64,000 nucleotides of DNA. Origin: Streptomyces sp. NBC_01317 (GTDB taxonomy: Bacteria > Actinomycetota > Actinomycetes > Streptomycetales > Streptomycetaceae). A program made the translations under genes and the position numbers. Positions 49,760 through 58,492 of this stretch are shown here, in pieces (the stretch's first letter is position 1; each line of letters opens with the position of its first letter). The notes under the pieces are model-generated. The model had not been told where the DNA came from and did not search any database. It was given only the letters and a program-made list of their open reading frames with translations. The stretch is taken from positions 4,979,001 through 5,043,000 of the forward strand of contig NZ_CP108393.1 in assembly GCF_035961655.1 (NCBI RefSeq), given 5' to 3'.

Positions 49760-51301
49760 GTGGTTGTCGGTCAGCACGTGCGGCACGTACGCGTTGCGGT
49801 CATCGGGTCGGGATTCGGGGGCCTCGGGGCCGCCGTCCGGTTGCGGCGTGAGGGGATCACCGACTTCGTGGTCCTGGAGCGGGCCGGATCGGTCGGCGGG
49901 ACCTGGCGGGACAACGCCTATCCGGGGTGCGCGTGTGATGTGCCCTCCCACCTCTACTCGTTCTCGTTCGCGCCCGAACCCGACTGGCCGCGCACGTTCT
50001 CCGGGCAGCCGTACATCCGGGCCTATCTGGAACGGATCGCCGACACCTTCGGGGTCCGGCCGCATCTGCGGTTCCACCACGAGGTGGAGAAGGTCCGGTG
50101 GGACGGGGAGGCGCTGCGTTGGGAAGTCACCACCTCCCGAGCGGACTTCACCGCCGACGTGGTCGTGTCGGCCGGCGGGGCGCTGTCCGATCCCCAGGTG
50201 CCGGACGTGCCGGGGCTGGACACGTTCCCGGGGGAGGTCTTCCATTCCGCCCGCTGGGACCACGGCCTCGAACTGCGCGGCAAGCGTGTCGCCGTGATCG
50301 GCACCGGGGCCTCCGCCATTCAGATCGTGCCCGCCATCCAGCCGGAGGTGGAGCGGTTGACGGTCTTTCAGCGGACCCCGCCGTGGGTCATGCCCCGTAC
50401 CGACCGGGCCATCTCGTGGGTCGAGCGTCGGCTGCATCGCGCGTTCCCCGCCACCGGTGCCCTCCGGCGTCAATTCCTCTGGGGTGTACGGGAGTTGCAG
50501 GTGGGGGCTTTTACGAAGCGGCCGGAGCTGCTGGGGGGCGTGGAGCTGCTGGCCAAGGCCAACATGGCCAGAAGCGTCAAGGACCCCGCGCTGCGGGCCG
50601 CGTTGACCCCCTCGTACCGCATCGGCTGCAAGCGCATCCTGCTCTCCAGCACGTACTACCCGGCGCTGGCGCGGCCCAACGTGGACGTCGTCGCCTCGGG
50701 GCTGGCGGAGGTGCGCGGGTCGACGCTCATCGCGGCCGACGGGACGGAGGCGGAGGCGGACGTGATCATCTTCGGGACCGGCTTCCACGTGACGGACGTC
50801 CCGATCGCCGAGCGGGTGGTGGGGGCGGGCGGAGTCACGCTGGCCGAGGCGTGGAAGAACGGCATGGAGGGGCTGCGCGGGACGACGGCGGCCGGGTTCC
50901 CCAACTGGATGATGATCACCGGGCCGAACACCGGGCTCGGGAACTCCTCGATGATTCTGATGATCGAGGCTCAGCTGAACTATCTGGCCGATTATCTGCG
51001 GCAGTTGGGGCAGGTGGGTGGCCTCGGTGGGGGGCGTGCCGCCCTCGACGCCCGCGTCTTTGCCGTCGGCGCCTGGAACCGCCGGGTGCAGGAGCGGATG
51101 ACCCGGACCGTCTGGAACACCGGCGGCTGCACCAGCTGGTATCTGGACGCCAACGGCCGCAACACCACCATCTGGCCGGGCACCACACGCGAGTTCCGCC
51201 GTGAGACCCGGGCTGTCGACCTGGCCGAGTACGACGTGATCCGCGCCGGTGACGGCGGCGCGGCGCCCCAGCAGGCCGCCACGAAGGAGACCGTCCGATG
51301 A
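49760..51301 (+). CDS. Flavin monooxygenase, Baeyer-Villiger type
   Basis: 513 aa. FAD loop VAVIGSGFGGLGAAVRLRR near residue 12; FPGEVFHSARWDHG at about 155-168 fits the Baeyer-Villiger fingerprint FxGxxxHxxxW[PD]; KRVAVIGTGASAIQIVPAI is the NADPH loop; GCKRILLSSTYYPAL and DVIIFGTGFHVTDVPIAERV follow. The enzyme inserts oxygen next to a ketone to give an ester or lactone, using NADPH. It is the first gene of a tight three-gene operon (ATGA overlaps) with a hydrolase and a dehydrogenase, which fits a short catabolic route. GTG 49760 has GGGAGG just upstream. Confidence 0.9.
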   Translation: MVVGQHVRHVRVAVIGSGFGGLGAAVRLRREGITDFVVLERAGSVGGTWRDNAYPGCACDVPSHLYSFSFAPEPDWPRTFSGQPYIRAYLERIADTFGVRPHLRFHHEVEKVRWDGEALRWEVTTSRADFTADVVVSAGGALSDPQVPDVPGLDTFPGEVFHSARWDHGLELRGKRVAVIGTGASAIQIVPAIQPEVERLTVFQRTPPWVMPRTDRAISWVERRLHRAFPATGALRRQFLWGVRELQVGAFTKRPELLGGVELLAKANMARSVKDPALRAALTPSYRIGCKRILLSSTYYPALARPNVDVVASGLAEVRGSTLIAADGTEAEADVIIFGTGFHVTDVPIAERVVGAGGVTLAEAWKNGMEGLRGTTAAGFPNWMMITGPNTGLGNSSMILMIEAQLNYLADYLRQLGQVGGLGGGRAALDARVFAVGAWNRRVQERMTRTVWNTGGCTSWYLDANGRNTTIWPGTTREFRRETRAVDLAEYDVIRAGDGGAAPQQAATKETVR

Positions 51302-52242
51302 GCCCCTTGCCCACGTCCACCCGCCGTGCGCTGACCGCCGTCTCCGCCGACGGGTCGCGGATCCATGTGGAGGTGTACGGCTCCGAGGGTCGGCCCGCAG
51401 TCGTGCTCGCTCACGGGTGGACCTGCTCGACCCGTTTCTGGTCGGCGCAGACGGCCGAACTCGCCGCCGGTCACCGGGTGATCGTCTACGACCAGCGGGG
51501 GCACGGGCGGACCGTGTTCCCCGGCCCCGATGCCTGTACCGCCGACGCTCTCGCCGACGACCTGGAAGCGGTCCTCACCGCGACGCTCGCGCCGGGCGAG
51601 CGGGCCGTGCTCGCCGGGCACTCCATGGGCGGCATGACGATCATGGCCGCCGCCCGGCGGCCGGTCCTCCGGGAGCACGCGGCGGCTGTGTTGTTGTGCA
51701 GTACGGGCAGCTCGGGGCTGGTCGCGGAGTCGCGGGTGCTGCCGTTGCGCGCCGGGCGGCTGCGGACGCGGCTCACCCGGGTGGTGTTGGGGTCGCGGGC
51801 CCCGTTGGGTCCGGTCACACCGCTCTCCCGGCGGATCCTGCGCTACGCGACGATGGGTCCCGCCACCGCGCCGGACCGGGTCGCGCGGTGTGCGCGGATC
51901 GTGCACGCGTGCGGGCGGCGGGCGCGTGTCGCGTGGTCGCACGTGCTCGACACGCTCGATCTCGACATGTACGTACGGGAGTTGAGGGTGCCCACGGCCG
52001 TCCTGGTGGGGACCGCCGACCGGATGACCCCGCCCGTACACGCGCGGGCGCTGGCCGCCGCGCTGCCCGACTGCACCGGGCTGACCGTCCTGCCGGGGGT
52101 GGGGCACATGACGCCGGTGGAGGCGCCGGAGGCGGTGACGGGGGCGATTCGAGGGTTGGTTGTCGCGTATCTGGGGGCGGAGGGCTCCCCCGCGGCCGAC
52201 GAACGTACCGCCGACGCCAGTACGACGGAGGACGTGGCATGA
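51298..52242 (+). CDS. Alpha/beta hydrolase
   Basis: 314 aa. Oxyanion region VVLAHGWTCSTRFW; nucleophile elbow AGHSMGGMT (Ser); late Asp in VGTADRMTPP and His in LPGVGHMTPVEAPEAV complete the triad. It would hydrolyse the ester or lactone made by the monooxygenase. ATG 51298 overlaps the previous stop by 4 bp. The C-terminal 25 residues are Ala/Asp/Thr-rich and disordered. Confidence 0.88.
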   Translation: MSPLPTSTRRALTAVSADGSRIHVEVYGSEGRPAVVLAHGWTCSTRFWSAQTAELAAGHRVIVYDQRGHGRTVFPGPDACTADALADDLEAVLTATLAPGERAVLAGHSMGGMTIMAAARRPVLREHAAAVLLCSTGSSGLVAESRVLPLRAGRLRTRLTRVVLGSRAPLGPVTPLSRRILRYATMGPATAPDRVARCARIVHACGRRARVAWSHVLDTLDLDMYVRELRVPTAVLVGTADRMTPPVHARALAAALPDCTGLTVLPGVGHMTPVEAPEAVTGAIRGLVVAYLGAEGSPAADERTADASTTEDVA

Positions 52243-53129
52243 GCCGTACCGGATCGAACCGTCTCGAAGGACAGGTCGCCGTCGTCACCGGCGCGGCGCG
52301 CGGCGTGGGGGAACACCTCGCCCGCAAGCTCTCCGCCCGTGGCGCGCGGGTCGCGCTGGTGGGGCTGGAGGAGGACGAGCTGAAGCGGGTTGCGGGGCGG
52401 CTGCACGGTGACGCCGGCCACTGGTACGCGGACGTCACCGACCACACCGCGATGGCCCGGGTGGCCGGGGAGGTCAAGGAGCGCTTCGGGAAGGTGGACC
52501 TCGTCGTCGCGAACGCGGGGGTGGCGTCCGGGGGGCCGTTCGTGGACTCCGACCCGGACGCGTGGCGGCGGGTCGTGGAGGTGAACCTGATCGGGGGCGC
52601 GGTGACGGCGCGGGCGTTCCTGCCGGTGCTGCTGGAGAGCCGGGGCTACTTCCTCCAGATCGCGTCGCTGGCCGCGCTCACCCCTGCGCCGATGATGACC
52701 GCGTACTGCGCGTCCAAGGCGGGGGCGGAGGCCTTCGCGCACAGCCTGCGCGCCGAGGTCGGGTACCGGGGGGTGCGGGTCGGTGTCGGGTATCTGTCCT
52801 GGACGGACACCGACATGGTGCGGGGCGCGGACGAGGACGAGGTGATGCGGGAACTGCGGCGGCGGCTGCCGTGGCCGGCCAGCCGTACGTATCCGCTCGG
52901 CCCGGCCGTGGACCGGCTCGTCGCGGGGATCGAGCGGCGGTCCGCGCATGTGTACGGACAGGGGTGGCTGCGGGGGATGCAGTCCGTCCGGGGGTATCTG
53001 CCCGGGTTGATCGCCACGGTGGGGCGGCGCGAGATGCGGCGCTTCGGGCCCCGGCTGGACGGGGTGCGTACGGGGCTGGTGGGGGCGGGCGGGGCGGCGG
53101 ACGAGCGGGGCCGTACGCTGCGTAACTGA
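52239..53129 (+). CDS. Short-chain dehydrogenase/reductase
   Basis: 296 aa. TGAARGVGEHLARKL (TGxxxGxG cofactor loop), NAGVASGGPF (NAG), a Ser then YCASKAGAEAF (YxxxK catalytic pair at about 160-164). The C-terminal extension of about 60 residues (GMQSVRGYLPGLIATVGRREMRRFG) is larger than in minimal SDRs and may aid membrane or oligomer contact. Expected step: alcohol to ketone, upstream of the monooxygenase. Last gene of the operon, coupled by an ATGA overlap. Confidence 0.9.
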   Translation: MSRTGSNRLEGQVAVVTGAARGVGEHLARKLSARGARVALVGLEEDELKRVAGRLHGDAGHWYADVTDHTAMARVAGEVKERFGKVDLVVANAGVASGGPFVDSDPDAWRRVVEVNLIGGAVTARAFLPVLLESRGYFLQIASLAALTPAPMMTAYCASKAGAEAFAHSLRAEVGYRGVRVGVGYLSWTDTDMVRGADEDEVMRELRRRLPWPASRTYPLGPAVDRLVAGIERRSAHVYGQGWLRGMQSVRGYLPGLIATVGRREMRRFGPRLDGVRTGLVGAGGAADERGRTLRN

Positions 53130-53217
53130 TCGAAATGCGCGGAATGTCGGGCCGTGTCAGTCTGGTCGGGATCCACCCCCCCCGTAGCGCCCCACAGACT
53201 TTCAGGAGTGGCTTTTC

Positions 53218-53517
53218 ATGGGTATTTCGGACCAGTTCAGGGACAAGGCGCAGGAGCTCCAGGACCAGGCGCGGTCGCGGATGAGCGACCAGGAGAAGGA
53301 CAAGGCGAAGGCGAAGGGCAAGGGCCGTGGTACGGACGGCCGTGGCACGGACGGCCGTGGCACGGACGGTCGTAAGGACCGGGACATGGACCGCGACATG
53401 GACCGGGACATGGGTGGCGACCGCGACATGGACCGCGACATGAGCCGCGACCAGGACCGGGCCGACCGCGACCGGGCCGACCGGGACGGGATGCGCGGCG
53501 GCGCGCGCGACGCCTGA
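53218..53517 (+). CDS. Small, highly charged repetitive protein
   Basis: 99 aa with CAGGAG 12 nt upstream of the ATG at 53218. Residues 1-30 look like an amphipathic helix (DQFRDKAQELQDQARSRM), then KDKAKAKGKG, three GTDGR units and repeated DMDRD/DRADRD units (about 55-95). No hydrophobic core, so it is probably disordered. It may be a stress- or desiccation-type protein, distantly like CsbD; unproved. Confidence 0.55.
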   Translation: MGISDQFRDKAQELQDQARSRMSDQEKDKAKAKGKGRGTDGRGTDGRGTDGRKDRDMDRDMDRDMGGDRDMDRDMSRDQDRADRDRADRDGMRGGARDA

Positions 53518-53548
53518 GCCTTCGGCCCGGTACGTACCGTACGTACGG

Positions 53549-53578
53549 GAGGCGCACCCCGATCGTGGGGTGCGCCTC
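53549..53578. terminator. Bidirectional terminator
   Basis: GAGGCGCACCCC pairs with GGGGTGCGCCTC (12 bp, 6-nt loop) between convergent genes. Confidence 0.8.
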
Positions 53579-53613
53579 CTTCCCGTGCGGCCTGCGGCCG
53601 GTGGGGCCCGAGG

Positions 53614-56600
53614 TCAGGCCGTCCCGCGCGGGGGGAGTTTCGGGCGGCGCAGGTCCGGGACCGCGCCGTACCCCGGCGGGGTCGCGGCCGGATGCGCGGC
53701 CAGCAGGTCCAGCGCCACCCACACGGCGTCGTCCAGCTGCGCGTGCCGGCCCTCCGCCCAGTCGAGCGGGGTGCGCAGGGCCTCGATGTCCGGGTCCACG
53801 CCGTGGTTCTCGACGGACCAGCCGTACGCGTCGAACCAGGCGGCGTTCATCGGGACGGTGATGACCGTGCCGTCGCCCAGCCGGTGGCGGCCGGTGATGC
53901 CGACGACTCCGCCCCAGGTGCGCTGGCCGACCACCGGGCCGAGGTTCAGCAGCCGGAAGGCGGCCGTGATCATGTCGCCGTCGGAGGCGGTGGCCTCGTC
54001 GGCGATGGCGACGACCGGGCCGCGCGGGGCGTTCGAGGCGTACGAGACGGGCTGGGCGTCGCGGGTCAGGTCCCAGCCGAGGATGCGGCGGGTGAGCTTC
54101 TCCACGACGAGTTCGCTGATGTGGCCGCCCGCGTTGCCCCGTACGTCCACGATCAGGGCGGGCCGGGAGACTTCGAGCCGCAGGTCGCGGTTGAACTGCG
54201 CCCAGCCGGAGCCGCCCATGTCGGGGATGTGCAGGTAGCCGCAGCGGCCGCCGCTGATCTCCCGTACGACCTCGCGGCGTTTGGCGACCCAGTCCTGGTA
54301 GCGGAGCGGGCGTTCGTCGATGAGGGGGACGACGGCGACGCGGCGGGAGGGGCCGTCGGCGCCGGCGGGGCGGAAGGTCAGCTCCACCGTGGTGCCGCCG
54401 GCGGCGGAGAGCAGCGGGCCGGGGCCGGCCACGGGGTCGACGGGGCGCCCGTCGACGTGGGTGAGGATCGCGCCCTCGCGGATGCCGGTGCCGGCCAGCG
54501 GGGAGCGGGCCTTGGAGTCGGAGGAGTCGCCGGGGAGGATGCGCTTGACCATCCAATTCCCGTCCCGGCAGACGAGGTTGGCGCCGAGCAGGCCCATGGC
54601 GCGCTGGTAGTGGCGGGGGCCCTCGTTGCGGCGGGCGGGGGTGACGTACGCGTGGGACGTGCCCAGCTCGCCGACGACTTCGCGGAGGAGGTCGGCGAAC
54701 TCGTCGGGGGAGGCGACGCGTTCGACGAGGGGGCGGTACTGGGCGAGGACGCCGTCCCAGTCGATGCCGCACATGTCCGGCTCCCAGAAGTACGTGCGGA
54801 TCAGGCGGCCGGCCTCCTCGTACGCCTGGCGCCACTCCGCCTCCGGGTCGACCTCGTGGAGGATCCGGCGGAGGTCGAGGTGGACGGTCGAGTCGGAGTC
54901 GCCGGGCTCGGTGGCGGGGACGGCGCGGAGTTCGTCGTCGTCCACGACGACCAGGCGGGTGCCGTCGCCGCTGGGGGCGAACCAGTCGAGGTGCGCGACG
55001 AGTTCGCTCTTGCGGGCCTTGGTCAGGTCGAAGTGTTCGAGGGTGGGGCGGCCGGAGGTGTCGGCGGGGTTGGCGAAGGTCTCGCCGAGCGCGCCGGAGA
55101 TGGGCCAGCGCAGCCAGACGAGGCCGCCGCCGCTGACGGGGTGCAGCGCGGAGTACTTGGACGCGGCGACGGGGAACGGGGTGACGCGCGCGGCGAGTCC
55201 CTCCTCCTCGACGGTGACCGTGCCCTCGCCGGCGTCCGCGTCGCTCATGGCCGGGTCGAGGCCGCCGGCGGCGGGGCGGCCGTCGGGGGAGAGGGCGAAG
55301 GGGGACGGGGTCGCGGAGGACAGCGGTACGAGGTAGGGGCGGCAGCCGAGAGGGAAGGAGAGGTCGCCGGTGTGGACGTCGTAGACGGGGTCGAAGCCGC
55401 GCCAGGAGAGGAAGGCGAGATAGCGGCCGTCGCTGGTGAAGACGGGGTTCTCGTCCTCGAAGCGGCCGTTGGTGACGTCGATGATCGTACGGTCGGCGCT
55501 GCCGCCGATGCGGGCCATCTTGATCTGGCGCAGGGTGCGGCCGACGCCGGGGTGCGACCAGGTGAGCCAGTCGCCGTCCGGCGAGAAGGCGAGGTCGGCG
55601 ACGGGGCCGTTGATGGAACGGATGACCTCGGTGACGATCCCGGGCCCGCCCGGGGGCTTCCACAGGGTGGACCCGGTGCGGATCGCCCCGGTGGGGGGCG
55701 CCTCCGCGGTGGGCCCGTCGCTGGCCGGCCCGGGCCCTGCGGCGCCGGGCGCGGCGTGGGCGGCCGGGCCACCGGGGCTGGGCTCACCGGGGGCGGCGCC
55801 CCCGGCGGCCCCACTTGCCGGGCCACCTGCGGCGGGCCCGGCCGTGTGCGGCCCGGATTCTGCGGCGCCGGGGCCGCCTGCGGGTGTTGCCCCTGCGGGG
55901 GGCGGGACGGGCGGCACGTCTGAGGCGGAGCCGCCGCGCGCGGGCCCGTCGGCGCCGCGTGCGGTCCCTGCCGCCGGGGCGCCTGCGGCGGAGCCGCCGG
56001 GCTTGGTTCCGCCGGTGCCGGTGCCGGTGCCGGTACCGCGTGCTGCCCCGCTTGTCGGGCCGCCACCTGCGGTGGGCTCGGCGCCCGTGGGTGTCGTCCC
56101 TGTGGGGCCCGGGGGCGTGGGCCCCGTTTCGGGGCCGTGTGCGGCCTCGGATGTCGGGCCGCCACCTGCGGTGGGCCCGTCCGTGGGTGTCGACCCAGCC
56201 GGGGGCGGGGGCAGGGCTCCCGTCCCGGCGGCGGTACCCGTACCGGGCGGGCTCGCGTCGGCGCCGGGCTGAGTCGTACCTGCCCCGGGCGGAGTCGTAC
56301 CCGCTCCGGGCTGAGTCGTGGGTGCCTCCGGGCCGTCCTCCTCCGTCGTGTCGATCAGGAGCAGTCTGCCGTCGTGCGACGCGATCGCGATGCGGTCGCC
56401 CGTGGGGGACGAGACCATTTCGTGGACTCTGCCCAGGTGGCCCGAGGCCAGGCGGCGTGGGGGGCGGTCGCCCGTGGCCCGGGGGAGGTGGGCGATCTCG
56501 ATCGCGTCCTCGCCGTCCGCGTCCGTGACGTACGCGACCTGGCCGCCGCCGCCCAGCATGTCCGGCTGCCGTACCCGTACCCCTGGAGTGTCCGCGATCG

Positions 56601-57588
56601 TGCGGGCCGGGCCGTCGCGGTGGGTGAGCCAGTAGAGGCTGCCCCGTACCGACACCGCGCTTGCCCGGCCCGTCGTGTCCACCGAGATCGCGTCCACGTG
56701 GCTCGCCGCCGGGACCTGGTACGCGCGGCGGCCGGCGCGCGGGCCGCCCAGGCGTACGTCCAGCTTGCGCGGCACCGAGTCCGGCGTCAGCGCGTCCACC
56801 AGCCAGATGCCGCCCCCGCACTGGTAGACCACCCGGCGCCCGTCCGAGGAGGCGTGGCGGGCGTAGAACGCGTCGTGGTCGGTGTGGCGGCGCAGGTCCG
56901 TACCGTCCGGCAGGACCGAGTACAGGTTCCCCACCCCCTCGTGGTCCGAGAGGAACGCCACCCGCCCGTCCACGAACATCGGGCAGTCCAGGTGGCCCCC
57001 GATGTCGGGAAGCAGGCGTTCGCCGTGCAGCCACAGGCGGCCCGTCGCCCCGCCCCGGTACCGCTTCCACGCCGCCGGCTCGTGCGGCGGCTTCCCGGTG
57101 AGCAGCAGGGTGCGGTGTTCGCCGTCGACGTCCGCCACGGCCAGGTCCGCGACCGGGCCCCACGGCAGCTGGCTGCCCGGCGAGCCGTCGGTGGGGACGC
57201 TGTAGGCCCAGGAGTAGTACGAGAACGGCTGGCCGTGCGAGGAGACCGCCAGGATCTGCGACTCCCCGTCCTCACCCGGCGGGGTCCAGCCGCAGACCCG
57301 GGTGTCGGTGGAGCCCCAGTAGCCGAGCCGGCGGGCCGGGCCCCCGTCCACCGGGGCCAGGTGGATCTCCGGGTCGAGACTGCGCCACGTCGTGTAGGCG
57401 ATCTGCCGGCCGTCGGGCGAGAAGCGCGGATGACCGATCCTGGTGCGGTCGACGGTCACCCGCCACGCCCGTCCGGGCCGGTGCCCCGCCGGCACGAGGG
57501 GAGCGACCCAGAGGTCGTCCTCGGCGGCGAAGCACAGCAGGTCGTCGTGCAGGTGCGGGAACCGTAGATACGCGACGTCGTCACTCAC
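53614..57588 (-). CDS. Tricorn-type S41 protease with large low-complexity insert
   Basis: 1324 aa, about 250 longer than usual. The first part is beta-propeller (YLRFPHLHDDLLCFAAEDDLWVAPL, WRSLDPEIHLAP...). Residues about 420-640 are a Pro/Gly/Ala/Thr tract, after which the propeller resumes (GPVADLAFSPDGDWLTWSHPG). The C-terminal core has GTSHAYVTPARRNEGP (catalytic His), DVRGNAGGHISELV (PDZ/core), IADEATASDGDMITAAFR (nucleophile Ser) and ENHGVDPDI (charge-relay Glu). Tricorn proteases form large cytosolic assemblies that cut peptides released by the proteasome. GTG 57588 is chosen as the first residue of the conserved SDDVAYLRF start. Confidence 0.9.
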   Translation of the reverse strand: MSDDVAYLRFPHLHDDLLCFAAEDDLWVAPLVPAGHRPGRAWRVTVDRTRIGHPRFSPDGRQIAYTTWRSLDPEIHLAPVDGGPARRLGYWGSTDTRVCGWTPPGEDGESQILAVSSHGQPFSYYSWAYSVPTDGSPGSQLPWGPVADLAVADVDGEHRTLLLTGKPPHEPAAWKRYRGGATGRLWLHGERLLPDIGGHLDCPMFVDGRVAFLSDHEGVGNLYSVLPDGTDLRRHTDHDAFYARHASSDGRRVVYQCGGGIWLVDALTPDSVPRKLDVRLGGPRAGRRAYQVPAASHVDAISVDTTGRASAVSVRGSLYWLTHRDGPARTIADTPGVRVRQPDMLGGGGQVAYVTDADGEDAIEIAHLPRATGDRPPRRLASGHLGRVHEMVSSPTGDRIAIASHDGRLLLIDTTEEDGPEAPTTQPGAGTTPPGAGTTQPGADASPPGTGTAAGTGALPPPPAGSTPTDGPTAGGGPTSEAAHGPETGPTPPGPTGTTPTGAEPTAGGGPTSGAARGTGTGTGTGGTKPGGSAAGAPAAGTARGADGPARGGSASDVPPVPPPAGATPAGGPGAAESGPHTAGPAAGGPASGAAGGAAPGEPSPGGPAAHAAPGAAGPGPASDGPTAEAPPTGAIRTGSTLWKPPGGPGIVTEVIRSINGPVADLAFSPDGDWLTWSHPGVGRTLRQIKMARIGGSADRTIIDVTNGRFEDENPVFTSDGRYLAFLSWRGFDPVYDVHTGDLSFPLGCRPYLVPLSSATPSPFALSPDGRPAAGGLDPAMSDADAGEGTVTVEEEGLAARVTPFPVAASKYSALHPVSGGGLVWLRWPISGALGETFANPADTSGRPTLEHFDLTKARKSELVAHLDWFAPSGDGTRLVVVDDDELRAVPATEPGDSDSTVHLDLRRILHEVDPEAEWRQAYEEAGRLIRTYFWEPDMCGIDWDGVLAQYRPLVERVASPDEFADLLREVVGELGTSHAYVTPARRNEGPRHYQRAMGLLGANLVCRDGNWMVKRILPGDSSDSKARSPLAGTGIREGAILTHVDGRPVDPVAGPGPLLSAAGGTTVELTFRPAGADGPSRRVAVVPLIDERPLRYQDWVAKRREVVREISGGRCGYLHIPDMGGSGWAQFNRDLRLEVSRPALIVDVRGNAGGHISELVVEKLTRRILGWDLTRDAQPVSYASNAPRGPVVAIADEATASDGDMITAAFRLLNLGPVVGQRTWGGVVGITGRHRLGDGTVITVPMNAAWFDAYGWSVENHGVDPDIEALRTPLDWAEGRHAQLDDAVWVALDLLAAHPAATPPGYGAVPDLRRPKLPPRGTA

Positions 57589-57689
57589 CCCCCAATGCTT
57601 TCCGCGCGGAGGGGGTGCGGCAACTTCTGGCAGGGGACTTTTTGCGCCCACATTTATGTCGTACTCACCTCTGTGGCGCAGGCCACAAG

Positions 57690-57702
57690 CGAAACGGTTT
57701 CG
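57690..57702. promoter_or_regulatory. TetR operator, copy 1
   Basis: CGAAAC-G-GTTTCG, a 13-bp palindrome in the gap between the divergent protease and TetR genes. Confidence 0.65.
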
Positions 57703-57735
57703 TTTCGCTCGGCTCCGGGCTATCGTCGTACTGTA

Positions 57736-57748
57736 CGAAACCGTTTCG
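57736..57748. promoter_or_regulatory. TetR operator, copy 2
   Basis: CGAAAC-C-GTTTCG, the same palindrome with a different centre, 46 bp from copy 1 and 27 bp before the TetR ATG. Twin sites point to cooperative repression. Confidence 0.65.
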
Positions 57749-57775
57749 TTCGTATGGCCGGGCAGGAGGTGGATC

Positions 57776-58348
57776 ATGGCAGGTACCAGGCTGACGCCCG
57801 AGCGTGAGACCGAGCTGTACGGCGCCGTGCTCGACCTGCTGCGTGAGGTGGGGTACGACGCCCTGACCATGGACGCCATCGCCACCTGCGCCCGCTCCAG
57901 CAAGGCCACCCTCTACCGCCAGTGGGGGAGCAAGCCCGTGCTGGTCGCGCGGGCGCTGCGGCACACCAAGCCCGACACGCTGCTGGAGGTCGACACCGGT
58001 TCCCTGCGCGGTGACTTCCACGCGATGACGGCGCTCACCGACGAATCCCAGATGGAACGGGACTCCGCGCTGATGCGGGGGCTCTTCCATGCCGTCCACG
58101 ACAACCCCGACCTCCGCGAGGCGCTGCGCGACGTGGTGGTCGAGCCCGAGACGAGCGGACTCAAGACACTGCTCCGGCGGGCGGTCGACCGCGGCGAGAT
58201 CGCCGCGGACCATCCCGCGCTGCCGTTCGTCCTGCACATGCTGGTCGGCGCCTTCGTCGCCCGGCAGCTCATCGAGGACCGGTCCGTCGACCGGGCGTTC
58301 CTCACCGCGTACCTGGATGCCGTGGTCCTCCCCGCCCTCGGCGTCTGA
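57776..58348 (+). CDS. TetR/AcrR family regulator of MMPL transporter
   Basis: 190 aa. Helix-turn-helix at about 12-55 (ELYGAVLDLLREVGYDALTMDAIATCARSSKATLYRQWGSKPVLV), then a TetR C-terminal domain (LFHAVHDNPDLREALRDVVVEP, HMLVGAFVARQLIEDR). AGGAGG ahead of ATG 57776. It is followed in the same direction by an MMPL exporter 144 bp downstream, and twin palindromes lie upstream, so it should repress itself and the transporter. Confidence 0.88.
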   Translation: MAGTRLTPERETELYGAVLDLLREVGYDALTMDAIATCARSSKATLYRQWGSKPVLVARALRHTKPDTLLEVDTGSLRGDFHAMTALTDESQMERDSALMRGLFHAVHDNPDLREALRDVVVEPETSGLKTLLRRAVDRGEIAADHPALPFVLHMLVGAFVARQLIEDRSVDRAFLTAYLDAVVLPALGV

Positions 58349-58492
58349 CGGTTCGAGCAGTCCCCCGTAGTCCCCGCAGTCCCCGTATCACCTCCCCGTA
58401 GCACCCCGCATTTCCCTGACGCGTGCCGCTCTCTCGCCGTCGGGTCGGCTCCCCATGCCCTTGTTTCGTCCACAGACCGGGAGTACGCCCTC

